A stretch of 64,000 nt of DNA. Origin: Sparassis latifolia (Eukaryota > Basidiomycota > Agaricomycetes > Polyporales > Sparassidaceae). Positions 34,156 to 44,681 of the stretch are shown here, piece after piece. The notes under the pieces were generated by a model. It saw only the letters and a program-made list of their open reading frames with translations. It had not been told where the DNA came from and did not search any database. Position numbers and translations under genes: made by a program. Each line of letters opens with the position of its first letter. Within the stretch, counting starts at the first letter, position 1. The stretch covers positions 1,302,001 to 1,366,000 of the forward strand of contig CM031556.1 of assembly GCA_018466975.1 (NCBI GenBank), given 5' to 3'.

Positions 34156-37100
34156 ATGAGCAGACGCAACAAAAGCAGGCTCGTTGTAGACCTGGATGAC
34201 GAGGTTGAGTTTGTGACCAAGGTAGCTAAGCAGACCACTAGGGGAGTACGCTATGTGGACGTACCTTTGCCCATGCCCACGGGTTCAAATGTGCCATCGC
34301 CTTCCAAAAGTCCATCGAAGGCTCCAGCTTCAGGCTCCTTGTTTAACTTGGATGATGGCGACGTCCTGGGCAACATAGGTGTGCCGATTCAGCTGGATCC
34401 GGCGGCTCGGAAGACAAAGGTGGGCACTCCCGCCATGACCATCTGACGGTCTGACCATGCGCGATAGACCCAGAATGACTTCATGAGGGACTGGATACCC
34501 CACCGTGATGACTATCTTCATGCCATTGTCGAGATGGAAGCCCGCCTGAGCCCAGAAACTGTGCGGAATGCAAGGTTGGCGAGGGCGGTGGCGATGCCTG
34601 GACTGTATGGGCAGACCGCTCACCTGTACCGACTGCTGTCGTAGCGGCCATCAGCGTGCTCCTTTCCATCGGATAGAGCATTGGCAGGGTCAGTATTTTG
34701 AGCCGGCATCACTGTATCGGGTTGGCGTCTGCATCCATTTGGGGCATGGCGGAGATCCCTGCCCTCTGGGCGCCTTCACAGCACATAACAACCCTGCGCG
34801 GTGGTGGCCCGGGGTCCGATTTCTGGAATGCCTCCAATGAAGACCTAAATGCACATGATGGCGAGGTCTCAGATGATGGCGAGTCCCATTCAACTTTGCA
34901 CCTCTGGCAGGCACCCTTGACGGTGAAGCAAGGCAAACCGGCGATGCTCCGATCCCACTTGGGAGGAAGATGTGCCACGGTGCTCTCGGCCACCTCGCCG
35001 TGACAGTTACGGGAATCGGATCATAGTCATTGTCGACATCTCTGGCGTTCACCATATCGGCGTTGACTGGTGCCAGTGTGAGATGGCAGTGGAGTGTGAC
35101 ATGCAGCTTCTTCAAATGGGACTTTACCCTGGTACCGTCAAGGATCCCCATACCGCCTTCACATTCGCCGTCCTCGACGATTTCCTTCTGGAGAACAAAG
35201 AGTGCAAGACGGCGGCATTGAACTACTACAGCAAGCTCAAACGGGTCACGAGCAATGCCTTCCCTGGCACCGTTCCTGTAAGTGTTCACATGCATTCCCA
35301 TGGCCCAACCGTTCATGCCAGTTCCTCGCCAGGACCGTTATCGTGAGCTGATGCGGGTGTCCCGCCAATGGCGCCAACTCAAATATCGCAAGTGGCACGG
35401 CTTCTCACACGATGCCCTCCGTCCTGTGGAGAAGGGTGGCCTCGCCATCTTTTGTCCCGCCTGTCCCCAGCCTGGGCTCAACCTGCCTTTTGATTGGCAA
35501 GCGGATCCAGTGCAGTGGAAGTTCAAACGCGGCTTTGTCATGGATGGCAATTTCAGTGCAGAGCACATGAAGATGAAGCACCCCGAGGAGGACGTCGCCC
35601 TCAGTGACGGCCAGGCATTCATGGTCGGCCAAGAGGATTACAAGGCTCATCTGGCGGTGGCCATGGAGTCCCATCAGGTGCGTGTCTGGCTGCACGTTCT
35701 TCTTCCGCCCTTGACTCCTAAGCCCACCAGCGCTCCACTTGTCATGAGCACCGCGCTGTCAATCAGGCCAATGTGGATCGCGCCAACCTCGACGCCACAG
35801 GAATCGGGGCCACTGCTTGCGCCAGACATGGTTTCTTCGTCCCTCATACTGTCGTCGATTTCCAGAAGGGAGAAAGGTTCGCATATGTCTCTTGTCATGA
35901 TTCATTCTCACCGACGCACCCTCTGCAGACAAATGAATATGGATTACTCTCTCAGCAATGCGCTCCTGACCCTCACGGTATCACCCTCGTCCTCGTCATA
36001 TGCGACATCATGTGCCAGTATGGCGTCCATGTCATAAGCGTTTCCGCCACAGCGCCTATCTGAGGATGCCCTTCGAGCTCAAGATAGACCAAGGCATCGG
36101 CTTGTTTCATGTGCACGGACACCAAGATTGCTGCTTCCAGCGGTTCTCGCCCAACTTTATAGTTGGCGCTGGTATGGTCGATGGCGAGGTCATCGAGACC
36201 CTGTGGCGCCCACAAATGAGGTCTCAGGCAGTACCAGGGGCATGACCGAGCTCACCGCCAAGAAGTCCTTGGCGATCACATGAATGACTCCAACTGGAAG
36301 AAGGCGACTCGCATGGGTGAGCCTGGTTCCTCCTTCCCTATTTGCCACCTGCCTTATGCTGCCTACAGTGCCAACCTTGATGACAAAGTGGAAGCGCGTG
36401 CTCCTGGGCTTCCCAAGAAGCAAGGAGTCCTTTGAAGCTTTATCTGCATCCACAGATGAGGAGGTCCTTGAGGCATGGCAGAAGGAGTGCGACGACGCTA
36501 TGGAGGCTCGCCAAAATGATCCGAAGATTATGGACACCTTCGATGTCCAGCTCAGGAAGGGTGAGTATCCTTCCATCGTCGTGTGGCATGTAGTTGGCGT
36601 GAATGCAAGCCCGGGTAAAGACCTCACCCAACTCAGACTGGCGGGCGAGAGTCCGCCAAGGGCTTGGAGAAGGGCACCGCCGGATGGTTGTCGACTGGCC
36701 TCAAAATTCAAGAAGCACAGTGAGTTTGCCTCGTCTTTACAAAAATACAGCTCTGGCGGCCTTCAGGCTTAAGCTTGCGAATGATATCCGCAAGGCGGTC
36801 AAAATCCGAGCGTGGCGGAGGACCTCAAGACTCTCGGCGCCGTCAGCGCCTCGAAGTCAGCATTCTCACATTCCAACGTCGCTCTGAGAAGTTCATGGGA
36901 AGGTTGGAGGGCGTTCCCGCCATGGAAGATCGTGGCGATGGTGCGCTCTGGGATTCCTTGGATGAGAATCCTTTTCAAATACACCGGAGGGCGCTGAGTA
37001 TGGCGAGGATGCGATTCCACCGAGCAAGCTTCCTTGAATTTACCTTCGCAGATCGGATTCGTGGCGCCGTCGCCAGCGGGCTCCAGACCCTGGCGGCCCA

Positions 37101-37817
37101 AGAGTTGGAGTTGCGCAAAGGCCTGATGAATGACATCCTCCACGAGCCGCATGGCGCTTGGACTGAAGTCTTACCTCTACCGCAAGAGGTTCGTCCGCCA
37201 ACAGCGTCGGAACCATGACCCGTGCACAGGCGGAGGTTCATGCTGCCGATCAGACCGTCTTGGCCTGCGCCAGGCTCTATTCCGCCAACCGGCGCGCCAT
37301 TATGCGCTTGGCGCCACCGATGAAGACTTGGCCCTCTATCGCCCTTTGGATAAGAAGGACCTGCGTGAAGACTGCCGTCATCGAGGCTAGCACCTCCGGG
37401 CTCAGGAGCGTCAACCTGGCTTGGTTCTGGACCATGGATGTCGCTGGAGATCGAGGTTCATCAGAATGGATGGGCGAGTGTTCGTAATTGTCCGATCGAT
37501 CTCTAGGCCTCCTGCTAATTTACCCTCCAGTCTATAGAGTGAATTGGCTGCGTGCAGAGCTCGATATGAGAGATGGAGGAGGGCGTGTCTTGGTCCACTC
37601 GGAAATGGCCTGGACCATAGCCACCTTCAAGCGGAATGCGGAACGATGGGCTCACTGGCTCGAGATGACGGATCCTTCCTGGCGGGGTCATGTTTGCTAT
37701 GCCGCCAGGCAAGTGAGTATGTGGCGGACCTTCGCCAGCCACGCCACTGACGCCTTCAGCCACATCCTCGCCCTGGACATTGAGGACGAAAGGGCGGGCG
37801 ATGAAAATGTGCTTTGA
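34156..37817 (+). pseudogene. KDZ transposase with CxC2-like cysteine cluster
   Basis: KDZ transposases have an RNase H-fold DDE catalytic domain. The N-terminus is at 34156 (MSRRNKSRLVVDLDDEVEF), with an intron ending near 34467. The cysteine cluster CAEC...WRCLDCMG..C..CC..H follows at about 34557-34680. Then come VDISGVHHIGVDWCQC (35030-35080), LLQMGLYPGTVKDP, NVDRANLDATGIGA (about 35770), HTVVDFQKGER, FELKIDQGIGLFHVHGHQDC (36070-36130), GAGMVDGEVIE, LNLAWFW-type (about 37420) and a helical C-terminus (37550-37817). Short GT-AG introns at about 35278-35321, 35677-35738, 35876-35931 and 36305-36370 restore frame, but about seven single-base breaks do not (near 34555, 34595, 35973, 36038, 36207, 37310 and 37375). 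So it reads as inactive unless these are assembly errors. Confidence 0.88.
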
Positions 37818-38030
37818 GTCAGGGTTCACTGGGGTGTACGCATATTCATGTTTGCTATATCGATGTAGTGATCGTCATGTATGTAATTCCTACTCACCAA
37901 TATCACATTTGGCGAAGTGACCTCCATCCTCGCCTGAGGGCTTCATCTCGGCATGTGCTCTCCAATCGCATGACATCAGACATCAGATAAGGTCGATCAG
38001 ATATCAACCTCGGCTCATCCACTCACCGTC

Positions 38031-38751
38031 ATGTCTGCCCAGTCTTCAACATCAGATGCGCGCCCCTGCCTGTTCTCCAGAGGGAGGTTGCAGTTGGAAG
38101 TCTACACTTGGAGGATCCAAGAAGCTGTTCTGGCACTGGAGCCTGACCCAGATCACTTCACCAAGGTCCGTTGGGAGGAAGGCTTGCGCCGGGAGATGGT
38201 GCGCCTTTCTTGCTGATATCGCCTGACCCTGCTGAGTCCTGTGCAGTTCGCCGTCAGGGGTATCTGTGGCGACCTCGCGTTGGCGGGTCATGCTGACCAT
38301 ATTGACCATGGCGGAGTTATCGCCAGTGTCCTCACCGTCTGCACTTTCAATCGCGAAGTTCTGCGCCCCATCAGCATTGACGTCAAGGCGATTCCACGCC
38401 CCACCACCCTCGTTCCTCGTCCTAAGAACCTACTCGAGGATTCACCCGACTACTGGTGGAAATGGGATCGTCAGGTTGGGCCGGCGGGGAGCCCTATGGA
38501 GGCCTGGTGGTACAAACTTGGTGATCCCTGGGTGAGTGGTACGTTCCAGCACCTTACAGTCTTGCTGAACCTCGAGAACGTAGGAGAAGGTGTACACCGT
38601 CTCCGAGTCTACACTGGTGCAGCTTGAACAGCTGCATGTTCGCGTCGCGAACCTCACTAGTTGGTTGCACCAGAGGACAGATCAGAACCTGGATGTGGTG
38701 CTGGAAGAGCTGCAGGAGGCGACGCGGCAGCTGCGTGAGTTAGGAATGTAA
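38031..38751 (+). CDS. Small three-exon protein with C-terminal coiled coil
   Basis: The start is at 38031 (MSAQSSTSDARPCLFSRGR). An intron of about 48 bp ends CTGTGCAG before FAVRGICGDLALAG (38248). A second exon runs to GDPW (38532), followed by an intron of about 28 bp or slightly more. The last exon in the frame LVQLEQLHVRVANL..LEELQEATRQLREL ends at the TAA at 38749-38751. The last part is a clear coiled coil. The middle has WWKWDRQVGPAGSPMEAWWY. I do not recognise the family. It sits between the transposase and the right array of E2 and resembles the gene at 630-1339 in layout. Confidence 0.55.
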
Positions 38752-38829
38752 TCGCCCAATGCCAGGCGTCCGTTCGTGCTGTAGTGTGTCGAATATAAGG
38801 TTGTCATGTCTTTGAACCTGGGCAATGTA

Positions 38830-39190
38830 CCTGGTGTGGTAAGGCGAAACATAGTAGCCACATACTCTCCTCAGGAGGGCACATCCCCAATGGTATCTGA
38901 TGCATGGCTCGAAAGCCAATGCCACATGGGAGAGTTTGGCGAAGTCATTCTGGACTGCATGTTCAGATGGCGAGTGATATCCACCACAGTTCGCCAACCC
39001 TACTCACGGTGGAAAGGACCGCCATTCGTCTCCACATACTCTACCCAGAAGGGCACATCCCAAATTGTATCTGATGCATGTCTCGAAACGCCGATGCCAA
39101 TTGGGAGAGTTTGGCGAAGTCATTCTGAACTCCATGTTCAGATGGCGAAGGATATTCGCCACAGTTCGCCAACCCTTCCCACAGTGGGAG
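38830..39190. repeat. Tandem duplication of about 180 bp
   Basis: CCACATACTCT.CYCAGRAGGGCACATCCC..TATCTGATGCATG.CTCGAAA..GGGAGAGTTTGGCGAAGTCATTCTG occurs at about 38857-39000 and again at about 39030-39180. It is non-coding and lies between the last gene and the right array of E2. Confidence 0.75.
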
Positions 39191-39289
39191 AGAGTGTGAT
39201 ACTGCAAGGAGAGCTGATAGTGAGCTAACCAGAATGGGAGGAATGATGGGTGGATTACGTGGAAATTATTGGCGGCGGTAGCGCTCCAT

Positions 39290-40610
39290 CATTGCCCTGT
39301 TAGGCGGTGGATCAATCACTGAAAAATATGCCCATGGCGGTTGACTGATCGCTGAGAACTACACCTATGGCGGTGGGCCGATAGGTCTGAGCAAGAGGTG
39401 CCGCATGAGCAACGACTCGGCATCGGAGCCCCCTTCTTCTGTGGTGTCCTTCGGCTCGTACGCTGATTTGCACACGTCCGCATCCTCGTCTACTTCGTGC
39501 TCTTCGGTTGACTTCGGGTACAATCCGTTCACTTCGTATGGTCTACTTCTTGGCTCGGGCAACCAGGTGTGGCATCCGCCCATGCTTCCCCTGACCAATC
39601 TCCACGTTTCATACATCCGCCCATGCTTCCCCCCGACCAATCTCCATGTTTCATACATCCACCTATGCTACTCCCTGATGAATCATCCGGTATGTTCCTT
39701 CACCCACCCATGCTTCACCAAGACGACACGGACACGATACGAGCCCAGTTGACAACCTAGGGCAAGGCAAATAACTCAGCTATGCCCGGGCTAGTCAGAT
39801 ATTTCAGGCGACCCATGCTTATGGGCTCAGAAATATACCTATGGTGGTGGGCCGATGGCTGTATAATAGCCCCGTGGTGGTGGGCCGATCGCTCAGAACA
39901 CTACCTATGGAGGTTGGCCCATCGCTCAGAACCCTACCTATGGGGTTGTGCCGATGGCTGTATAATAGCACCGTGGCGGTGGGCTGATCGCTCAGAAATA
40001 TACCTATGGCGGTGGGCCCATCGCTCAGAACACTACCTATGGCGGTGGGCCGATGGCTGTATAATAGCCCCGTGGTGGTGGGCCGATCGCTCAGAACACT
40101 ACCTATGGAGGTTGGCCCATCGCTCAGAACCCTACCTATGGGGTTGTGCCGATGGCTGTATAATAGCACCGTGGCGGTGGGCTGATCGCTCAGAAATATA
40201 CCTATGGCGGTGGGCCCATCGCTCAGAACACTACCTATGGAGGTCGGCCCATCGCTCAGAACACTACCTATGGCGGTGGGCCGATGGCTGTATAATAGCC
40301 CCGTGGTGGTGGGCCGATCGCTCAGAACACTACCTATGGCAGTGGGCCGATGGCTGTATAATAGCCCCGTGGCAGTGGGCCGATCGCTCAAAAATACACC
40401 TATGGCGGTGGGCCCATTGCTCAGAACTATCACCGCGGCGGTGGGCCCATGCCTGTATAATAGTAGCATCATGGTGGTGGGCCGATCACTCAGAAATACT
40501 CCTATGGCGGTGGGCCCATCGCTCCAGCATTCCCTTCATCGCCATGAGCCGATCGCTGACAGCTCCTTACACAGACCAATGGGCCGACGTCCGCTGGCTG
40601 TCCAGTTCAT
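39290..40610. repeat. E2 right sub-terminal array
   Basis: Units of about 33 bp (GGTGGGCCGATCGCTCAGAA.ACTACCTATGG) run from about 39820. A higher-order unit of about 195 bp (39845 and 40045) contains ATGGCTGTATAATAGC. Between 39560 and 39720 a separate set of about four 39-44 bp repeats (CATCCGCCCATGCTTCCCC.GACCAATCTCCA) is present. Long open frames on both strands are repeat by-products. Confidence 0.85.
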
Positions 40611-41132
40611 GACAATGTCAGGGTAAATGGGAGTCCAGTTCACAAACATGACTGAATGGGCTGTGATTTTAGTATGTATTATACATGTATTATACATGTA
40701 CTGCAGATGTCCTTGGTGCCCAGGACATTTTGTATCTTTGGAGTAAGATCACTTAACATCTCCTCACAATGTTCTGAAGATTAACAGCAGCTGAAAATGT
40801 AACATGTTTGGCCATGGAAAATCCTTATGATATGGAGCATATTGTGCTGAGAGACAAGCCCAGAATATAGTAGCAAAATGATAAATATTCCAGAATGAAA
40901 CATGCAGCAAGTCTGCAGGATGTTCTCCAATGAGACATTGTGTGAGACATATTATATGTTTCAGAATAATACATGCAACATGTCTCCAGCATGCTCTCCA
41001 ATAGAACATTGTGCAAGACATATTGGATGTTCCTTACCATGTTTGAAACATGTGACATGTCCAAAAACATAATCTGTTCCTTGAATGTTCAGATGCTGTT
41101 CTGAGGCAGAACATCCACTTTTGCCCCCAGTG

Positions 41133-41830
41133 AAAAGTCCATATAACCGAGGTGGAATATTTTATGTAAATTTCCATAAAACCGAGTGTTGGCCAAGAAT
41201 ATAATATAGGATGGAGATATAGGGTTAGCCAAGATAAGTAGGCTATATAGGCTGAGTCGCATATTTGGGAGTTAGCCAAGGGAGGTGCGGTTTAAAGTCT
41301 ATATAGGTTGTCGGGCATTTTGGGATCGGCCGCCATTTCTCTATATAGATTGTAGCTGAAATAGTGCCATTGGCCAAGAGTCATAAAATTCCAATCCTAT
41401 ATAGAGTTTGCAGACAGTTGGGCTTGGCCAAGTGGACCTATATAGAACCTTTGTGTAGATGTTCCACTCGGTCAAGGCACATGAAATTTTGATCCTATAT
41501 AGCATTTCCTAACATTTGGCTGTGGCCAAGGGTACCCTATATAGATTTTTAGAAAATAATGCTCATGCCAAGGGTCAAGAAATTGAAATCCTATATAGGA
41601 TTGTCTGAAATTTGGTCGTGGCTGAAAATATCCTATATAGTTTTTATGGAAATGGTGGTCTTGGCTGAGTGTTCTGAAATTTATATTCTATATAGGGTCT
41701 TCTAAACTTTGGCATTAGCCAAGAATGCCCTATATAGTTTTTGTGAAAATGGTGGCCTTGGCCGAGGATCTAGAAATTTTCATTCTATAAAGAGTTTTTC
41801 ACACTTTGGCCTTGGCCATATAGCTTTTTA
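41133..41830. repeat. E3 left arm array
   Basis: CCTATATAG and TTGGCCAAG alternate roughly every 45-60 bp. The block is the inverse of 47060-47850. It begins with TCCATATAACCGAGGTGG, which directly continues the E3 tip at 20601-20628 once E1 is removed. Confidence 0.85.
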
Positions 41831-41882
41831 CACAAATGGGGCTTCAGGCTAAGGCATCCAAACTTAATGGTCTTGCTGACAC

Positions 41883-42280
41883 TAGTGCAAAGCAGGGGTG
41901 GGAACTTTGAGCTGTACCCCTACCCTTACCCTCCAAGAGTACATACCCTTCACCAGGGGTAAGAGTATGGGTAAGGGTACCAAACCCTGAGGGTATACCC
42001 CTCAATATCTGCCTTACTTGAGGAAATAACATCATAGACCTTAAGTTTAAGGCTTGTAATATTCTTCTTTTCCTTTAAAGCTTCTGTAAACATAGTTTAA
42101 GGCTGTATCTAGGTTGTACTTAGGCTTTAGTCACCATACAATTACTGCTTACATTATATATACTATATGCAGTGATACCCTCCAGGGGTACAAGGGTCTG
42201 AAAGTTCATACCCCTACCCTTACTCTCCAATACCCTTACCTCTTACCCTTGAGGGTTATGCATACCCCTGCTCTGCACTA
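41883..42280. mobile_element. 398-bp repeat element with TAGTGCARAGCAGGGG inverted ends
   Basis: It starts TAGTGCAAAGCAGGGGTG and ends CACCCCTGC-type inverse, CCCCTGCTCTGCACTA. It contains many ACCCTTACCC-like words and a middle shared with the copy at 42732. No target duplication was found. It is inside E3. Confidence 0.7.
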
Positions 42281-42731
42281 GGGCCCTAAGTGATGAAGGA
42301 GGGTGAGTGACTATCTGTTCATGCCTGGTTAAACTTATTCACAGATTGTAATTAGCATGTCAGTTAATCGAGTTAACTGGCTGAGAGCAAAGGCACAAGA
42401 CACAAGATACAAAGAGGAGGTACCAAAGGTGTAATATGAGATGTTATAGACTGTCCTGTGGTTTGAACGCAAGCAGCATGAGTGGCAGACCAGGGAGATG
42501 GAGGCGGTGAGTGTAGGTCTATGTGATCATGCATCCTATGCAGCAAAGCAAGGTGCAATGTTCAAGGACTTTGCACTTCAATCACAACAGGCATTCAATG
42601 GTCAAATGATTGTCAGATAGTTTGCGAGTTGCAAAGGTAGGTATGCAAAGTAGTCAATAAATGTGTATGACTGGCTATTTAAATTTGAACGAGTGTATCC
42701 TCCAGGACCTTAAAGAAGCATGGTGTCAGGC
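42281..42731. other. Spacer between the two 398-bp-type repeats, no gene
   Basis: Nothing recognisable is seen. The sequence is AT-rich with no coding frame. Confidence 0.4.
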
Positions 42732-43066
42732 TAGTGCAGAGCAGGGGTATACCCCTGGGTACTTTGAGCTGTACCTCTACTCTTACCCTCCAAGGGTACA
42801 TACCCTTCACCAGGGGTAAGGGTATGGGTAAGGGTACCAAACCCTGAGGGTATACCCCTCAATATCTGCCTTATTTGAGGGAATGACATTATACACATTA
42901 CGTTTAAGGCTTGTAACAGTCTTCTTTTCCCTTTGGAGCTTCTGAATACATAGTTTAAGGCTGTATCTAGGCTGTACTTAGGCTTTATTCATCATACAGT
43001 TACTGCTTACATTATATATACTATATGCAGTGATACCCTCCAGGGGTACAAGGGTCTGGAAGTTCA
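42732..43066. mobile_element. Truncated second copy of the 398-bp element
   Basis: It starts TAGTGCAGAGCAGGGGTATA and follows the 41883 copy to ..GGGTCTGGAAGTTCA. It lacks the right inverted end. Confidence 0.7.
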
Positions 43067-44681
43067 GAGCTATGGTTCAGTTTGCTCAATCAGATGAAAT
43101 CTGGCTTGGAGAAAGCACATACTCTTGAGCTTTGCCAGCTATAGTTGATAGTAGGGCTTTTGAAATGATGAAAGTACTGAGAATGCTGTTGTAGCAGATG
43201 GGCCAAGGGTTCAAAAAGTACACATGGTGGTGCGTGATGTGATCACGTGACTGAAGTGCCCGTGCATCGCCCGGCGTATCGGCATGGCTTCGCCTTATTC
43301 ATGCTTCATTGTTACAAACTCAAGTGTTACAAATTTTTCTAACTACAAAAATTGAAAACACAAAAGGTGACTTGTGATGACTGAGGGCGGGCCCTCTCTC
43401 ATTCGCCACAAGCACCAGAAAGAAGGGAAAAGAAAAAGAAGGTAGACTACAAGAAAAGTACAAATACAATCTGAAAAACACCAAAAAAAGTCAGAAAACT
43501 GTCGCAAAATGTTAAAAAATGCTCACCTTGTGCGCTGCATTGCTCGCACTGCAGTGACCATCGTCAATTTTCAGTACATGTGTAAGAGGCTGTGGAAACA
43601 TCAAAAGGTCAGTATTCTTCAAAGTGTAAGGAAAAAAACTTACCGGTTCTTTCAATCCACTATAGGATTTGGCCTCATCTTCACCACTGCCATAAAACCC
43701 ACTATATGCTGAAGAACTGTTGTCAGTATCAGTATGAAGTGTAGTGGAGTACTTACCACATCATCCTTACACTTCCTGTACTCCCACCATACCATGCAAA
43801 AAGAAACAAACAAGTAAAAAACACTGACCTTGTGGAGCAGGCCAATGGCGGCTCCACGCACGACTCGCACAGCACAAGGCTGATGGCCGGCGACAATGTA
43901 ATGTGCAGAGCACATATGTGCCTAGACGCAAGTACGCCGAAGCGCATTGGCACCGAAGTGCAAAATCCCCCAATTCCCATATATACCGGGTGAGAGGCGC
44001 GAGTGGGTCACCCCCACAACGCGGAGCCCTCTGCAGCTCGTCGCTGCATGCCCAGTAATCCCCCAAAACCCACATGTACCCCATGACTGGCCAAAGACCA
44101 GCCATGGGATGAAGTCAGTAAAGTGCATATTACATAATACTATCTACAGGAAAAGAAACAGTTACCTTACAAAGGCACGTGCAAATAACTGAGCTTTGAC
44201 ACTGCATGCCCATGGCAACATGCAGCAACAAAGCTCAGCCACTTGTGGCCGGCTTGCTGAAAGGTGATGGTGATGGTAGAGAAGGAAGAGAGAGAGGAAG
44301 TTGCGCCAGCTCATAAAACCAACTATTTGGCCATGTTTGTTTGGTCATGTGCCCCAGACACCAGATGCGTCAAGCACCTTCCATATGCAGAAGGTGTACA
44401 CTGGTGGCTGGAATATTGCTATATTTGGACGATTTTCGGACTCCGATCAAATTTCAGCCACTGTCCACTAGATTTCGGAAGTCCGGCCTCCAAGCATATC
44501 ACGTGATCTCCATGGCTCGCAAGCACAAGTCCTTTTGATTGCAATCACTGTAATCTGATCTGTCTCTCTCTCTCTCTCTCTTGCTCTATCCTTGCTGTCT
44601 CTGCTCTGCTATATTTCTGTTGCTGTGCCTCTGCTGCTTCTTCTCACACATCTATTTGGCTACTTTTGTATATTCTACCAT
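43067..44681. other. E3 interior without a recognised gene
   Basis: There are short frames only. A CT dinucleotide run (about 44561-44582) lies upstream of the next gene's ATG and may be part of its promoter. The minus-strand frame 43767-44105 has Trp/Cys-rich content but no known motif. Confidence 0.4.

Larger units (their letters stand above)
21078..40663. mobile_element. E2: 19.6 kb KDZ transposon carrying a TET/JBP gene
   Basis: The left end is CACACCTTTCAGTCATG and the right end is CATGACTGAATGGGCTG, with an exact 7-bp duplication. Sub-terminal arrays of GGCC-centred repeats occupy about 1.4 kb on each side. Gene order inside is M1(-), P1(+), coiled-coil tail(+), M2(-), TET/JBP(+), KDZ transposase(+), small coiled-coil gene(+). 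The interior is richer in GC than the surrounding elements. KDZ elements with linked TET/JBP genes are an established feature of basidiomycete genomes. Its exact termini and perfect duplication make it the youngest insertion on this branch. Confidence 0.9.
20629..41132. mobile_element. E1: ~0.9 kb palindromic foldback element split by E2
   Basis: The left half is 20629-21077 (starts CACTGGGGGCAAAAGTGG) and the right half is 40671-41132 (ends CCACTTTTGCCCCCAGTG). The halves are near-perfect inverse copies over about 440 bp. E2 sits at the symmetry centre with a 7-bp duplication. There is no coding gene. The flanks are A-rich (..CTAAA / AAAAG..), giving at most a 3-4 bp duplication. E1 lies inside the left arm of E3. 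Confidence 0.85.

Noticed and set aside
39782..40612. 276-residue plus and 217-residue minus ORFs
   Set aside because: Both come from the right array of E2 (33-bp period) and mirror each other. Not genes.
41940..42260. Telomere-like ACCCTTACCC repeats
   Set aside because: The words are irregular, lie inside a bounded 398-bp repeat and are far from any chromosome end signal.
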